In this document: piece after piece, positions 8,762 to 19,975 of the stretch
Position numbering within the stretch: position 1 is the stretch's first letter
Layout of the letters: each line of letters opens with the position of its first letter
Assembly: GCF_026339935.1 (NCBI RefSeq)
Contig: NZ_JAPEPX010000001.1
Span: forward strand, 2,509,001 to 2,573,000
DNA from: Streptomyces sp. NBC_01551
GTDB lineage: Bacteria; Actinomycetota; Actinomycetes; Streptomycetales; Streptomycetaceae
DNA length: 64,000 nucleotides
Reading direction: 5' to 3'
Translations under genes and position numbers: made by a program
The notes under the pieces: model-generated
The model's input: only the letters and a program-made list of their open reading frames with translations
What the model was told of the DNA's origin: nothing
The model's database searches: none

Positions 8762-10462
8762 TCACTTGCCGAAGACCATCAGGAACTTCTCGTCCTTGCC
8801 CCGGGCGATCAGCCGGGTGGCGGAGATGAAGAACCGGCCGTCCACGTAGTCGGCCCTGGGGGTGAAGAAGGAGCTCTCGACCTCGGCGGCGGCGCCCGAC
8901 GGGTGGCGCAGCAGCGCGGTGGGCTGGCCGCCGGCGGCCGGGATCGAGAGGATCTCGCCGCCCTGCTCGCTGGTGGCCTCCCGGTAGAAGACCAGCTTGC
9001 CGTCGGCGGCCTTGAGCGGGACGAGGGTGCCCTTGTCCCCGGCCGGGGTGCGCCACTTGACCTTGCCGGTGCCCAGGTCGAAGGCGACGATCTCGTTGGC
9101 CTTGCCGACGTCGGCGGAGGTGGCGAGGTAGAGGGTGCCGGAGTCGACGGCGGAGTCGCCGCAGCCCTGCAGGACGTGGTCGCGCTTGCCGCAGTTGACG
9201 GGGAAGCTGCCTTCGCCGCTGACGCTGGTGCGGGGCTTGCCGTCGGGTCCGAGGACCACGATGGAGCGCTCCTTGGAGGTCTCGTTGCCGAGGTCGAGGA
9301 CGACCGGGTCGACGGAGTAGACGCCCTTGACCTTGAAGCCCTTGGGGAGCCGGTAGGACCAGCTCTTCTTGCCGGTGACCGGGTCGGCGTCCTGGACCTC
9401 GACGGTGCGGTCGGGGTCCTGGCAGGTCGCGACGCCGATCATCTTGCCGTTGCCGGCCGCGTAGGCACCGGGCTGGCAGCCGTCGGCGCCGTTGCCCGCG
9501 AAGAGCTTGTCGCCGGTGCTGATCTTGTAGGCGCTGGTCTTGACGAGGCGGTTGATGGCGACGGTGTCCCCGGTGAGGGTCAGGTCGGCACTGCTGTCGA
9601 TGTCGAAGGCGCCTTCCTGGGCGATCTCCTTCGTCCAGCCCTCCTTGCCCGCCTTGAGGTCGATCATCTTCATCTGGTTGCAGGCGGAGGTGTCGGCGTC
9701 GTTCGCGCGGACGACGACGATGGTCTTGCCGTCGGTCGTGGTCTTGCCGGCCGTGGCACAGATCTCGGTCTTGAAGTCGAGCTTCCACTTCTCCTTGCCG
9801 TCGGCCGCGGAGTAGGCGACGAGGGACTTCCAGGCGCTCTTGACGACGGCGTCGCCGGCGACCCACTGGCCCTTCGCCTCGACGCCCGACCCCGGACCGT
9901 CGATCTTGGTGGTCTTGAACCAGAGGACCTTGTCCTCGCCCTGCTTGCGGCCCGCGTTGAGGTCCTCCTGCTCCCCGCCGCCGTTCCCGCTGCCGTCGCC
10001 GTCGTCCACGGACGCGGAGGCGGACGGCTTGGGGTCGGCGGGGGCGGGGCTCTGCGCGACGGGCTCCTTCGGGTCGTCGGAGCCGCCGTCGGCGAAGGCG
10101 AAGTACGCGCCGGTGCCGAGGACGAGGACGCCCGCGACGGACGCGGCGATCAGGGCCGTCAGGTTCCGCCTCCGGCCCGGGCCGGGGGCGCCGGGCTGCG
10201 GCGGGCCGGGGAATCCCATCGGCGCCGTCGGGGGCATCCCGGGGCCCGTGGGGGGCGGGTACGCGTAACCGGGCTGGGGCGGCATCGGCGGCTGCATGGG
10301 CTGCGTGGGCGGCTGCTGCGGCTGCTGCGGCTGCTGCGCGTACGGGTTGTCGCCCGCCTGCGGGTACCCGTACCCGGGCGGCTGCTGGGGCGGTGGCCCG
10401 GGCAGGTGTCCGTAACCGGAAGGTGTCGGCGGCTGGTTCGGCGGCTGGGGCGGCTCGGTCAT
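8762..10462 (-). CDS. Membrane-anchored PQQ-like beta-propeller protein (paralogue)
   Basis: A 566-residue paralogue of the next gene with the same plan. It has a Pro/Gln/Tyr-rich cytoplasmic tail of about 105 residues, a basic stop (RRR), a transmembrane helix (LIAASVAGVLVLGTGAYFAF) and an outer PQQ-like propeller. Blade motifs include LVAYSAADGKEKWKLDF, MIDLKAGKEGWTKEI and IVAFDLGTGKVKWRT. It is first in a two-gene operon, and its stop may overlap the start of the second gene. Several cysteines in the outer domain (for example CGKRDHVLQGCG) could form disulfides. Function is unknown. Confidence 0.86.
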   Translation of the reverse strand: MTEPPQPPNQPPTPSGYGHLPGPPPQQPPGYGYPQAGDNPYAQQPQQPQQPPTQPMQPPMPPQPGYAYPPPTGPGMPPTAPMGFPGPPQPGAPGPGRRRNLTALIAASVAGVLVLGTGAYFAFADGGSDDPKEPVAQSPAPADPKPSASASVDDGDGSGNGGGEQEDLNAGRKQGEDKVLWFKTTKIDGPGSGVEAKGQWVAGDAVVKSAWKSLVAYSAADGKEKWKLDFKTEICATAGKTTTDGKTIVVVRANDADTSACNQMKMIDLKAGKEGWTKEIAQEGAFDIDSSADLTLTGDTVAINRLVKTSAYKISTGDKLFAGNGADGCQPGAYAAGNGKMIGVATCQDPDRTVEVQDADPVTGKKSWSYRLPKGFKVKGVYSVDPVVLDLGNETSKERSIVVLGPDGKPRTSVSGEGSFPVNCGKRDHVLQGCGDSAVDSGTLYLATSADVGKANEIVAFDLGTGKVKWRTPAGDKGTLVPLKAADGKLVFYREATSEQGGEILSIPAAGGQPTALLRHPSGAAAEVESSFFTPRADYVDGRFFISATRLIARGKDEKFLMVFGK

Positions 10463-10531
10463 CAGCGCATACCTTCGGCGTCGGGCGGGTTGAGGAGGAT
10501 CACCTTTCTATCACCCGTGGCCGACAAGCAC

Positions 10532-10572
10532 CGGGCCGGTCCAGCCCCTGTACCCAAGGGAGAACCGGCCCG
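10532..10572 (-). terminator. Possible terminator after the ABC-F gene
   Basis: Nine-base arms CGGGCCGGT and ACCGGCCCG are separated by 23 bases. The position past the ABC-F stop fits a terminator, but the long loop makes it weak. Confidence 0.35.
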
Positions 10573-10618
10573 TGACACCGCCGTTATCCGGCCAGTTGGC
10601 CTCGGTGGCGGGCCGAAC

Positions 10619-12418
<1,800 letters not shown>

Positions 12419-12445
12419 CAGACGCGCTCCAGGGAAGGGTGTGGA

Positions 12446-13768
12446 TCAGCCCCTCAGCCTAACCCTCCGAGCCGACGCGGAGCGTTCCACCAGGAGCCAG
12501 CCTCCCAGAGCCATGCCGATGGCGGCGGGCGCGGTGAGCGGGACGGCGATCAGGGTGGCGCTGTGACCCTCCAGCAGGCCGCCGAGGCCGGTCATGGACA
12601 GGCCGAGGACGCCGAGGAGGCAGAGGGTGATGCCGAGGGCGGCGCGGGGCCCGGATCCGGGGTCGGTGCTGCCGTGTCCGGGGGCCTCGAAGCGGCGGAA
12701 GACGGCGACGAGTGCGCCGGTCAGCGCGGCGGCGGCGAGCAGCCGGACGGGGACCTGGGCCCACCAGGCGGCGGTGGCGGGCTCGGGGAGGCCGAGGCCC
12801 AGGCCGAGCTGGGCGGCGTACACGGCGAGCATGGCGGTGAGGTGCCAGAGGAACGCGGTCATGGCGATCCCGTTGGCGGCGACGACGGCCCGCCAGACCC
12901 GGGGCCGGGCCAGCAGGGCGGCGGCGGGGCGGGCGAGCAGCTGGACGGCGCCGACGAGCCAGACGCCGTGCGCGAGCAGGGCGAGGGTGGGCGGGGCCAT
13001 GTTGGAGACCTTCTCGCCCGGCATCCCGACCATGGAGAGCGGGTACGGCCCGTACGCGACGAGCAGCGCGGCGCCGGTGAGCCCGGCGGCGGCGAGGAGG
13101 GCGGGGCGGGTGAGGCGGCCGTCGGCGCGCAGGAAGCCGAGCTGGTGGACGGCGAGCCAGACGAAGGCGAAGTTGAGGAACTCGACGTACGGGACCCCGG
13201 CGGCGAAGCGGAGCAGGTCCACGGCGCCGGCGGCCGCGAGGAGGGCGGCGAAGGCGGCCCAGCCGTGGCGCTCGTGGAACCTGAGGAGCAGCGGGGTGAA
13301 GGCGACCATCGCAAGGTAGATGCCGATGAACCAGAGCGGCTGGGTGACGAGCCGCAGCGCGGCCCCGGCGAGGCGGCCGCGGTCGGCGCCGGCGAGCTGC
13401 ACGACGAGCGCGGCGGCGGTCCAGACGCCGACGAACACGAGCGTCGGCCGCAGCAGCCGCCGCAGCCGGGCCCGCAGGAAGAGGGCGTAGCCGCCGGGGC
13501 CGGGGTGGCGGCGGTGCAGGGAGCGGTAGGAGAGGGCGTGCGAGAACCCGCCGACGAAGAAGAACACCGGCATGACCTGCAGCCCCCAGGTGAGCACCTG
13601 GAGCGGGGGTACGAGGGCGAGCAGGTTGCCTATGCCGTCGCTGCTGACGGCGGCCATCAGCCAGTGCCCGGCGATGACGGTCGCGAGCGAGGCGACGCGC
13701 AGCAGATCGACGTACCGGTCCCGAGCGGCGGGCGTGGCCGCGGCCATTTCGCGTGCGCTGGCTGTCAT
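12446..13768 (-). CDS. Acyltransferase-3 family membrane protein
   Basis: A 440-residue polytopic protein with about ten hydrophobic helices. The acyltransferase-3 signature appears at the start (RYVDLLRVASLATVIAGHW, with the His needed for O-acyl transfer), and FFFVGGFSHALSY follows. Members transfer acetyl or other acyl groups to exported sugars, glycopeptides or polyketides. The gene begins at an ATG and lies 27 bases upstream of the ABC-F gene on the same strand, so co-transcription is possible. The substrate cannot be inferred. Confidence 0.85.
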   Translation of the reverse strand: MTASAREMAAATPAARDRYVDLLRVASLATVIAGHWLMAAVSSDGIGNLLALVPPLQVLTWGLQVMPVFFFVGGFSHALSYRSLHRRHPGPGGYALFLRARLRRLLRPTLVFVGVWTAAALVVQLAGADRGRLAGAALRLVTQPLWFIGIYLAMVAFTPLLLRFHERHGWAAFAALLAAAGAVDLLRFAAGVPYVEFLNFAFVWLAVHQLGFLRADGRLTRPALLAAAGLTGAALLVAYGPYPLSMVGMPGEKVSNMAPPTLALLAHGVWLVGAVQLLARPAAALLARPRVWRAVVAANGIAMTAFLWHLTAMLAVYAAQLGLGLGLPEPATAAWWAQVPVRLLAAAALTGALVAVFRRFEAPGHGSTDPGSGPRAALGITLCLLGVLGLSMTGLGGLLEGHSATLIAVPLTAPAAIGMALGGWLLVERSASARRVRLRG

Positions 13769-13864
13769 GCCGCTTACGCTGCCGCGCCGCCGGGCGCGCG
13801 AACAGGGCGCGGATACTCATCTCGCCCCTAGGTACCGCTCCCCGCGGCGCGGGGCCGCGCCTAG

Positions 13865-13936
13865 AACGCCGGCGGGGCTGAAAGATCCAGCCCCGCCGGC
13901 GTTTGAGGCGCGGAGGTCCGGGGGCGGGGCCCCCGG
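13865..13936 (-). repeat. Double-hairpin intergenic element, terminator of ispE
   Basis: Two hairpins in tandem. The first pairs 13865-13880 with 13888-13903 perfectly over 16 bp around a seven-base loop. The second pairs CCGGGGGC (13918-13925) with GCCCCCGG (13929-13936). From memory, this composite resembles a sequence that recurs in many Streptomyces intergenic regions; that was not checked. It lies just past the ispE stop on the minus strand and between it and the membrane acyltransferase gene. Confidence 0.7.
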
Positions 13937-13956
13937 CGGCGGGGCCGTGGGCCGGG

Positions 13957-14901
13957 TCAGAGGACGGTGGCGCCCGGGGCCGGGGCGGTGGCTGTGCGGG
14001 TGGTGCGGCACAGGCCGGAGGCTTCCAGGGCGGCGGAGACCTTGGCGGCGGATTCCGCGTCGCGGACCAGGAACGCCGTCGTCGGCCCGGAGCCCGAGAC
14101 CAGCGCGGCCAGCGCCCCGGCGTCGGTCCCCGCAGCCAGCGTCCCGGCGAGCCCCGGCCGCAGCGACAGCGCCGCCGGCTGGAGGTCGTTGACCAGGGTC
14201 GCGGCCAGCGCGTCCGGGTCGCCCGAGGCCAGCGCCGCGAGCAGCGCCGGCGACGCCTGCGGGGCCGGGATGGTCCGCCCCTGCGCCAGCCGGTCGAACT
14301 CGCGGAACACCGCCGGGGTCGACAGCCCCCCGTCGGCGACCGCGAACACCCAGTGGAACGTACCGGCCTCGGCCGGGGTGAGGATCTCCCCCCGGCCCAT
14401 GCCGAGCGCCGCCCCGCCGACCAGGCTGAACGGCACGTCGCTGCCGAGCTCCGCGCACATGTCCAGCAGCTCCGCCACCGGGGTGTCCAACCCCCACAGC
14501 GCGTCGCACGCCACCAGCGCGCCCGCGCCGTCCGCACTGCCGCCCGCCATGCCGCCGGCGACCGGGATGTGCTTCGCGATGTGGATGTGGACGGCCGGAG
14601 CGGGCAGCCCCTTTCGCTCCGCCAGGATCTCGGCAGCCCGCGCGACCAGGTTCGTACGGTCCAGCGGGACCTGGTCCGCGTCCGGGCCGGCGCAGGTCAC
14701 CGTCAGCTCGTCGGCCGGGGTGACCGTCACCTCGTCGTACAGCGACACGGCGAGGAAGACGTTGGCCAGGTCGTGGAACCCGTCCGGCCGCGCGGCGCCC
14801 ACCGCCAGCTGGACGTTGACCTTCGCGGGGACCCGTACGGTCACGGCGCGGGGGTTCTCGGCGCGAGGGACCTCGGCGCGGGGGTTCTCGCCGCGGTTCA
14901 C
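13957..14901 (-). CDS. ispE: 4-(cytidine 5'-diphospho)-2-C-methyl-D-erythritol kinase
   Basis: A GHMP kinase of the non-mevalonate isoprenoid pathway that phosphorylates CDP-methylerythritol at the 2-hydroxyl. The catalytic domain opens with [16 protein letters not shown]. The ATP-binding glycine motif is visible as [18 protein letters not shown], and the third GHMP motif as [14 protein letters not shown] use the GTG at 14901 (314 residues): it overlaps the rsmA stop as GTGA and has AGAGG eight bases upstream. This adds a 19-residue N-terminal stretch containing a repeated ENPRAE-like unit. The GTG at 14844 would remove it and give 295 residues. Confidence 0.93.
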   Translation of the reverse strand: MNRGENPRAEVPRAENPRAVTVRVPAKVNVQLAVGAARPDGFHDLANVFLAVSLYDEVTVTPADELTVTCAGPDADQVPLDRTNLVARAAEILAERKGLPAPAVHIHIAKHIPVAGGMAGGSADGAGALVACDALWGLDTPVAELLDMCAELGSDVPFSLVGGAALGMGRGEILTPAEAGTFHWVFAVADGGLSTPAVFREFDRLAQGRTIPAPQASPALLAALASGDPDALAATLVNDLQPAALSLRPGLAGTLAAGTDAGALAALVSGSGPTTAFLVRDAESAAKVSAALEASGLCRTTRTATAPAPGATVL

Positions 14902-15800
14902 AGCGCGGGCCTCTGCGCCGCCGGCTTGTGCTCGGCGATCGCCGCGAACTCCTCCACCGTCAGCGACTCGCCGCGCGCCTGCGGGGAGATCCCGGCCGCG
15001 ACCAGCGCCGCCTCGGCGCCCGCCGCGGAGCCCGCCCATCCGGCCAGCGCGGCCCGCAGCGTCTTGCGGCGCTGCGCGAAGGCGGCGTCCACGACCGCGA
15101 ACACCTCCGACTTCGAGGCGGTGGTCTTGATCGGCTCGGCCCGCCGCACCAGCGAGACCAGACCCGAGTCGACGTTCGGCGCGGGCCAGAACACCTTGCG
15201 GCCGATGGACCCGGCGCGCTTGACGTGGGCGTACCAGTTGGCCTTGACGGAGGGCACCCCGTAGACCTTGTTGCCCGGCTCGGCGGCGAGCCGGTCGGCG
15301 ACCTCGGCCTGCACCATGACCAGCGTCCGCTCGATGGTCGGGAAGCGGTCCAGCATGGTCAGCAGCACCGGCACGGCCACGTTGTACGGCAGGTTCGCGA
15401 CGAGCGCGGTCGGCGCCGGACCCGGCAGTTCCGTCACCAGCATCGCGTCGGAGTGCACGAGCGCGAAGCGGTCCTTGCGCTGCGGCATCCGCGCCTCGAT
15501 GGTGGCGGGCAGCGCGGCGGCGAGGACGTCGTCGATCTCGACGGCGGTCACCCGGTCGGCGGCCTCCAGCAGGGCCAGCGTCAACGAGCCCAGCCCGGGC
15601 CCGACCTCGACGACCACGTCGTCGGGCCGCACCTCGGCGGTCCGCACGATGCGGCGCACCGTGTTGGCGTCGATGACGAAGTTCTGCCCCTTCTGCTTCG
15701 TCGGCCGCACGCCGAGTACGGCGGCCAGCTCCCGGATGTCGGCCGGGCCGAGAAGGGCGTCGGAGGTCGTGCTTTCAGGCTGCTGCTCTGCGGTGCTCAC
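14898..15800 (-). CDS. rsmA: 16S rRNA dimethyladenosine transferase (A1518/A1519)
   Basis: KsgA/RsmA dimethylates two adjacent adenosines in the 3' hairpin of 16S rRNA during late 30S assembly. The 300-residue protein has the family start [21 protein letters not shown] motif I ([16 protein letters not shown]) and the catalytic [11 protein letters not shown]. The C-terminal [12 protein letters not shown] segment of the helical domain is also typical. The GTG start overlaps the upstream rpf stop by four bases, and its own stop overlaps ispE, giving a tightly coupled rpf-rsmA-ispE unit. This gene order is the usual one in actinobacteria. Confidence 0.96.
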   Translation of the reverse strand: MSTAEQQPESTTSDALLGPADIRELAAVLGVRPTKQKGQNFVIDANTVRRIVRTAEVRPDDVVVEVGPGLGSLTLALLEAADRVTAVEIDDVLAAALPATIEARMPQRKDRFALVHSDAMLVTELPGPAPTALVANLPYNVAVPVLLTMLDRFPTIERTLVMVQAEVADRLAAEPGNKVYGVPSVKANWYAHVKRAGSIGRKVFWPAPNVDSGLVSLVRRAEPIKTTASKSEVFAVVDAAFAQRRKTLRAALAGWAGSAAGAEAALVAAGISPQARGESLTVEEFAAIAEHKPAAQRPAL

Positions 15801-17344
15801 CGGTAAAGCCTACGGCCGCAGTGGGGCCACGGGGTCGCCCCCCGCTGGACGTAGAGCTTCTTGGCCCGGTACGTCTGCTCCTGGCCCGGGGCGTCCTGGG
15901 GGCGGCCGGTGCCGCCGAGGGACTGCCAGGTGTGTACGTCGAACTGGTAGAGGCCGCCGTAGGTGCCCGAGGGGTCGGTGGCGGCGGGGCGGCCGCCGGA
16001 CTCGCACTGGGCCAGCGCCGCCCAGTCGAGGCCGTCCGCGCCGGCCACGGAGGTGGGCAGCGGTTTGGTGCCGACCTTGATCCGCTGGGTGACGGGCTCG
16101 CGGACGGTCTCCTCGGCGATCTTCCGGGGCTTCTGGCGGACGCCGTTGACGGTGCGCAGGCCGTAGGTGACCCGGCGGGCGCCGGGGCGGCCGGCCTGTT
16201 CGACGACCTCGGTCCCGGCGAAGAGGGTGGGGTCCTTGACCTTCTCCGTCTCGTACGGGACGCGTTCCTCGCGGACCTCGCGGGTGCCGGTGATCCGCAG
16301 CACGGTGACGGTCTGGCCGTCGCGGGGGAAGGAGGCCGGGGGCACGGAGGTGGTGTCCTGGTCGTGGAGGGTGATGCCGGCCTGGTCGAGGGCCTCCTGG
16401 ACGGTGGCGGCGTTGGTGCGGATGGTGCGTTCGCGGCCGTCGGCCATGAAGGTGACGCTGCGCTCGGTGCGGACGCTGAGGGTCAGGCCGGCGCGGGGCA
16501 CCGGGGCGGTGCGCGGGGCGGACAGGTAGGCGCCCTCGGCGCGGACGCCGAGCTGGCGCAGGGCGCCTTCCACGGTGCGGGCGGTGGTCCACACCTGGCG
16601 GTGGTCGCCGTCGAGGGTGAGGCGCAGGGGGCGGCCGTAGCGGACGATGATCTCGTCGCCGTCGTCGAGGGCGGCTCCCCTGGCCGGGGCGACGAGGTCG
16701 TGGGGGCCGACGCCGAGGCCTTCGGCGGCGAGCAGTTCGTCGACGTCGCCGGCGAAGGTGTGGAGGGTCTGCGGGACCCCGTCGACGGTGAGCCGGACGG
16801 ACTTGTCGGCGGCCACGAAGGCGGTGGTGCCGCCTGCGAGGAACGCGACGACCAGCGCCTGCGGCACGATCCGCCGCCAGTTGTCGCGCGCGGCGGCCGA
16901 GGGGGCCGGCGCGGCCGCCCGCCGCCGCCCGCTCCCGGAACCCGCCCCGGCTGGCGCCCCGGCGGGCGCGGCCCCGGGGCTCCGCCGCCGGCCCGTACCC
17001 GCGCCCGGCGCTTCCTCCCCGCCGTCCGGCGCGGCCGCGCGGCCGCGCCGGCCCGTGCCCGGTCCCGGGTCGACGTCCAGCGCGGGGGCACGCCCCCGGC
17101 GGCCCGTGCCCGGTTCCGGGGTGGGGTCCAGCGAGGGGGTACGCCCCCGGCGGCCGGCGCCCGGCTCCGGGTCGGCGTCCGGCGAGGCCGTGCGGCCGCG
17201 GCGGCTCGTGCCCGGGGCGGGGGGTTTGCGGCGGCGGGTGCCGCGGCGGGGGGTGGGGACGCCTGCCTCGGGTTCCCCCGCGGGGGCGACCGGGCCGCCG
17301 AGGTCCGGGGCCGGCCAGGCCCCCGGCAAAGGACTATCGCTCAC
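15797..17344 (-). CDS. Resuscitation-promoting factor with DUF348 and G5 domains
   Basis: A 515-residue cell-wall-active protein of the RpfB type. Residues 1-155 form a basic, Pro/Gly/Arg-rich cytoplasmic tail with tandem GRRGR-containing repeats. A membrane helix follows ([17 protein letters not shown], near 165-182), then three DUF348 modules (about 185-345), a G5 domain ([21 protein letters not shown] onward) and the C-terminal Rpf lysozyme-like domain. The catalytic glutamate is in LAQCESGG. Rpf proteins cleave peptidoglycan and promote germination or regrowth. The GTG at 17344 has GGAG eight bases upstream. The long repeated tail is unusual in RpfB proteins. Confidence 0.92.
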   Translation of the reverse strand: MSDSPLPGAWPAPDLGGPVAPAGEPEAGVPTPRRGTRRRKPPAPGTSRRGRTASPDADPEPGAGRRGRTPSLDPTPEPGTGRRGRAPALDVDPGPGTGRRGRAAAPDGGEEAPGAGTGRRRSPGAAPAGAPAGAGSGSGRRRAAAPAPSAAARDNWRRIVPQALVVAFLAGGTTAFVAADKSVRLTVDGVPQTLHTFAGDVDELLAAEGLGVGPHDLVAPARGAALDDGDEIIVRYGRPLRLTLDGDHRQVWTTARTVEGALRQLGVRAEGAYLSAPRTAPVPRAGLTLSVRTERSVTFMADGRERTIRTNAATVQEALDQAGITLHDQDTTSVPPASFPRDGQTVTVLRITGTREVREERVPYETEKVKDPTLFAGTEVVEQAGRPGARRVTYGLRTVNGVRQKPRKIAEETVREPVTQRIKVGTKPLPTSVAGADGLDWAALAQCESGGRPAATDPSGTYGGLYQFDVHTWQSLGGTGRPQDAPGQEQTYRAKKLYVQRGATPWPHCGRRLYR

Positions 17345-17456
17345 GACGCTCGCTCCAGTGGTCCGGCCCCGGTGCTACGGGCACGGCACCCTAGCGGGCG
17401 AGACCATCACTCACCAAAGTCACGTCGCTACCCAGCGTGTCGGAGGGCGGGGGTGC

Positions 17457-18332
17457 TCAGTACCCGAAGGCCCGCGCCGTGTTGGCCGCCAGCGCCGTCG
17501 CCATGGCGTCCTCGTCCAGGCCGCGGACCGCCGCCATCGCCCGCACCGTCAGCGGAATGAGGTACGGCGCGTTCGGCCGGCCGCGGTACGGCGCCGGGGT
17601 CAGGTACGGCGCGTCCGTCTCGACCAGCACCAGTTCCAGCGGGGCCACCGCCAGCGCCTCGCGCAGGGGGGCCGCGTTCTTGAAGGTGACGGTCCCGGCG
17701 AAGGACATGTAGTACCCGGCGGCGGCGCACTCGCGGGCCATCTCGGCGTCCCCGGAGTAGCAGTGGAACACCGTCCGCTCCGGCGCGCCCTCCTCCCGCA
17801 GCACGCGCAGCACATCGGCGTGGGCGTCGCGGTCGTGGATGACCAGGGCCTTGCCCTGCCGCTTGGCGATCTCGATGTGGGCTCGGAAGGAGCGTTCCTG
17901 GGCGGCCATGCCCTCGGGTCCGGTGCGGAAGTAGTCCAGCCCGGTCTCGCCGACCGCCTTGACGTGGTCGAGGGCGGCCAGCGCCTCGATCTCCGCGAGC
18001 GCCTCGTCGAGGGCCGCCTCGCCGCCGCCCGCCCGGGCGCCCTGGCGCGACCAGCCGTCAGGGTCCCCGAGCACGATGCGGGGCGCTTCGTTCGGGTGAA
18101 GGGCGACGGCGGCGTGGACGTTGTCGTACGCGGCGGCGGTCTCGGCCGCCCAGCGGGAGCCCTTCACGTCGCAGCCCACCTGGACCACGGTCGTCACGCC
18201 GACGGAGGCGGCCTTGGCCAGCCCCTCCTCGACGGTGCCGGACTGCATGTCCAGGTGGGTGTGGGAGTCGGCCACCGCCACCCGGAGCGGTTCGGGCAGC
18301 GGGGGCGGGGCGTCGTTCGAGGTACGGCTCAT
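17457..18332 (-). CDS. tatD: TatD family metal-dependent deoxyribonuclease
   Basis: A 291-residue TIM-barrel hydrolase. Metal ligands are visible in DSHTHLD near residue 22, AVGETGLDYF, VIHDRDAH, FHCYSGD and ETDAPYL, in the family order. TatD enzymes act as 3'-5' DNA exonucleases; the name is historical and implies no role in Tat export. It is upstream of rpf-rsmA-ispE on the same strand with a 112-bp gap. This cluster is conserved in actinobacteria. Confidence 0.92.
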   Translation of the reverse strand: MSRTSNDAPPPLPEPLRVAVADSHTHLDMQSGTVEEGLAKAASVGVTTVVQVGCDVKGSRWAAETAAAYDNVHAAVALHPNEAPRIVLGDPDGWSRQGARAGGGEAALDEALAEIEALAALDHVKAVGETGLDYFRTGPEGMAAQERSFRAHIEIAKRQGKALVIHDRDAHADVLRVLREEGAPERTVFHCYSGDAEMARECAAAGYYMSFAGTVTFKNAAPLREALAVAPLELVLVETDAPYLTPAPYRGRPNAPYLIPLTVRAMAAVRGLDEDAMATALAANTARAFGY

Positions 18333-18342
18333 GCGGCCGATC

Positions 18343-18831
18343 TTATGACCGGAACATCGCCCTCAGCCGGGCCAGCAGCCCGCGCCGCTCGTCGCGCCCC
18401 TCCGGGTCGATCGCCACCGGCCCGGGCGCGTCGTGCCTCGGCCGACGCGCCTTGCGCGGCTTCGGGGTGCGGGGGACGTCCACTCCCGCCGGCACCGGAC
18501 CGGCTATGCCGGGGGCCACGGGGTGGTGGTAGATGCTGTCGAGCGTGCCGCGCACCGCCGAGACCTGGCCCTCGCGCATGATCCGCACCACGTGTCCGCC
18601 GCAGTTCATGCAGGTCGGATTGGACAGCGGCGACGGAACCCGCTCACCGCTCACCGTGTACATGATGAACGGCTGGCCCGTGCCGTCGACGTGGTGCTCG
18701 ATCTCGTACCCCTGCTCCCAGCTGTAGCCGCACTTCATGCAGGCGAACGAGTACGCCTCGTGCACGGTGTGCACGGGAGGGGTGGACAGGACCGGGGGCG
18801 CGGGTACCGGGGTGTCAGCGATGTCACTCAT
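18343..18831 (-). CDS. Zinc-ribbon protein of unknown function
   Basis: A 162-residue soluble protein. Two CxxC pairs, CMKCGYSW (near 31) and CMNCGG (near 74), frame a beta-rich segment and suggest one zinc ribbon of about 45 residues. The C-terminal half is Pro/Arg/Lys-rich and ends in a short amphipathic helix (GLLARLRAMF). No enzyme motif is present. It ends ten bases before the tatD start, so it is probably the first gene of that operon. The function is unknown. Confidence 0.8.
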   Translation of the reverse strand: MSDIADTPVPAPPVLSTPPVHTVHEAYSFACMKCGYSWEQGYEIEHHVDGTGQPFIMYTVSGERVPSPLSNPTCMNCGGHVVRIMREGQVSAVRGTLDSIYHHPVAPGIAGPVPAGVDVPRTPKPRKARRPRHDAPGPVAIDPEGRDERRGLLARLRAMFRS

Positions 18832-18847
18832 GCCAGCTCCTCTTTTT

Positions 18848-18914
18848 CCACTGGTGCACAGCCAGTGGACGCCTCTTGGGGCGGGAGCGCATCAGGCCAT
18901 GTCCAGTATTGGAC
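18848..18914. promoter_or_regulatory. Two small dyads upstream of the zinc-ribbon gene
   Basis: CCACTGG (18848-18854) pairs with CCAGTGG (18862-18868), and GTCCA (18901-18905) with TGGAC (18910-18914). Both lie in the 160-bp gap between rsmI and the zinc-ribbon gene. They could be an operator or an rsmI terminator; no T tract follows either. Confidence 0.3.
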
Positions 18915-18991
18915 GGTCTTTGGGTGACTCCATGCCCAAAGCGCCCGGTGCGCGGTCTGAGCTTTGCTTTTCAGGTTAGCTCTTTACCGTC

Positions 18992-19888
18992 TTAGAGCAC
19001 CTTTTGTGCCGCGTTCTTTGCCGCCACGACCGCGTCGAACACCTCGCGCTTGGGTACCCCGGCCTCGGCCGCGACCGCCGCGATGGCCTCCTTGCGCCGC
19101 TCGCCCGCCTCCTCGCGCACCCGCACCCGGCGCACCAGCTCCTCGGCGTCCACGTCGCCGGGCCCGGCCTCGGGCGCGCCCTCGACCACGACGGTGATCT
19201 CCCCGCGCACGCCTTCCGCGGCCCAGGCGGCCAGTTCGCCGAGCCCGCCGCGCTTGACTTCCTCGTACGTCTTGGTCAGCTCGCGGCAGACGGCGGCCCG
19301 CCGGTCGGCTCCGAAGACCTCGGCCATCGCGGCCAGGGTGTCGTCGAGCCGGTGCGGGGCCTCGAAGTAGACGAGCGTGCGCCGCTCGCCCTCGACCTCG
19401 CGCAGCCGGCCCAGGCGCTCGCCCGCCTTTCGCGGCAGGAACCCCTCGAAGCAGAAGCGGTCCACGGGCAGCCCGGACAGGGCCAGCGCGGTCAGGACTG
19501 CGGACGGCCCGGGCACGGCGGTGACCTTGATGTCCTTCTCCACGGCGGCGACCACGAGCCGGTAACCGGGGTCGGAGACGGAGGGCATCCCGGCGTCGGT
19601 CACGAGCAGCACCCGCTTGCCCGCCTCCAGGGCCTCGACCAGCTCCGGGGTGCGCGCCGACTCGTTGCCCTCGAAGTACGAGAGCACCCGGCCGGTGGTG
19701 TGCACGCCGAGCCCCTGCGTCAGCCGGCGCAGCCGCCGGGTGTCCTCGGCGGCGATCACGTCGGCCCGCTCCAGCTCGGCCGCGAGCCGCGGCGGGGCGT
19801 CGGCGAGGTCGCCGATGGGGGTGCCGGCGAGCACGAGGACGCCGGTCGGGGCGGAGGAATCGGGGCCGAGGGGCTGGTCAGTCGTCAC
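18992..19888 (-). CDS. rsmI: 16S rRNA (cytidine-1402-2'-O)-methyltransferase
   Basis: A 298-residue tetrapyrrole-methylase-fold enzyme that methylates the ribose of C1402 in the ribosomal decoding site. Family hallmarks are LVLAGTPIGDLADAP at the start, AAEDTRRLRRL, VLLVTDAGMPSVSDPGYRLV and VPGPSAVLTALALSGLP. The C-terminal domain (GERRKEAIAAVAAEAGVPKREVFD) is the RsmI-specific helix bundle. It is divergent from pmt with about 90 bp between starts. Confidence 0.95.
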   Translation of the reverse strand: MTTDQPLGPDSSAPTGVLVLAGTPIGDLADAPPRLAAELERADVIAAEDTRRLRRLTQGLGVHTTGRVLSYFEGNESARTPELVEALEAGKRVLLVTDAGMPSVSDPGYRLVVAAVEKDIKVTAVPGPSAVLTALALSGLPVDRFCFEGFLPRKAGERLGRLREVEGERRTLVYFEAPHRLDDTLAAMAEVFGADRRAAVCRELTKTYEEVKRGGLGELAAWAAEGVRGEITVVVEGAPEAGPGDVDAEELVRRVRVREEAGERRKEAIAAVAAEAGVPKREVFDAVVAAKNAAQKVL

Positions 19889-19963
19889 CCACCCATCCTC
19901 TCAGCCCGCCCGGCCGTCCCACCCCGCGCGCCCCGGCGCTGGGGTTCCCACAGGCGCGTTCCC

Positions 19964-19969
19964 TACGAT
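19964..19969 (+). promoter_or_regulatory. -10 element of a probable leaderless pmt transcript
   Basis: TACGAT ends six bases before the pmt GTG start. This is the spacing expected when transcription starts at the start codon itself. No ribosome site is present, which agrees. The -35 is not obvious. Confidence 0.5.
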
Positions 19970-19975
19970 GATCCG

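Noticed and set aside
18832..18991. Possible small RNA or gene in the rsmI/zinc-ribbon gap
   Set aside because: Only two short dyads; no promoter-terminator pair or coding signal.
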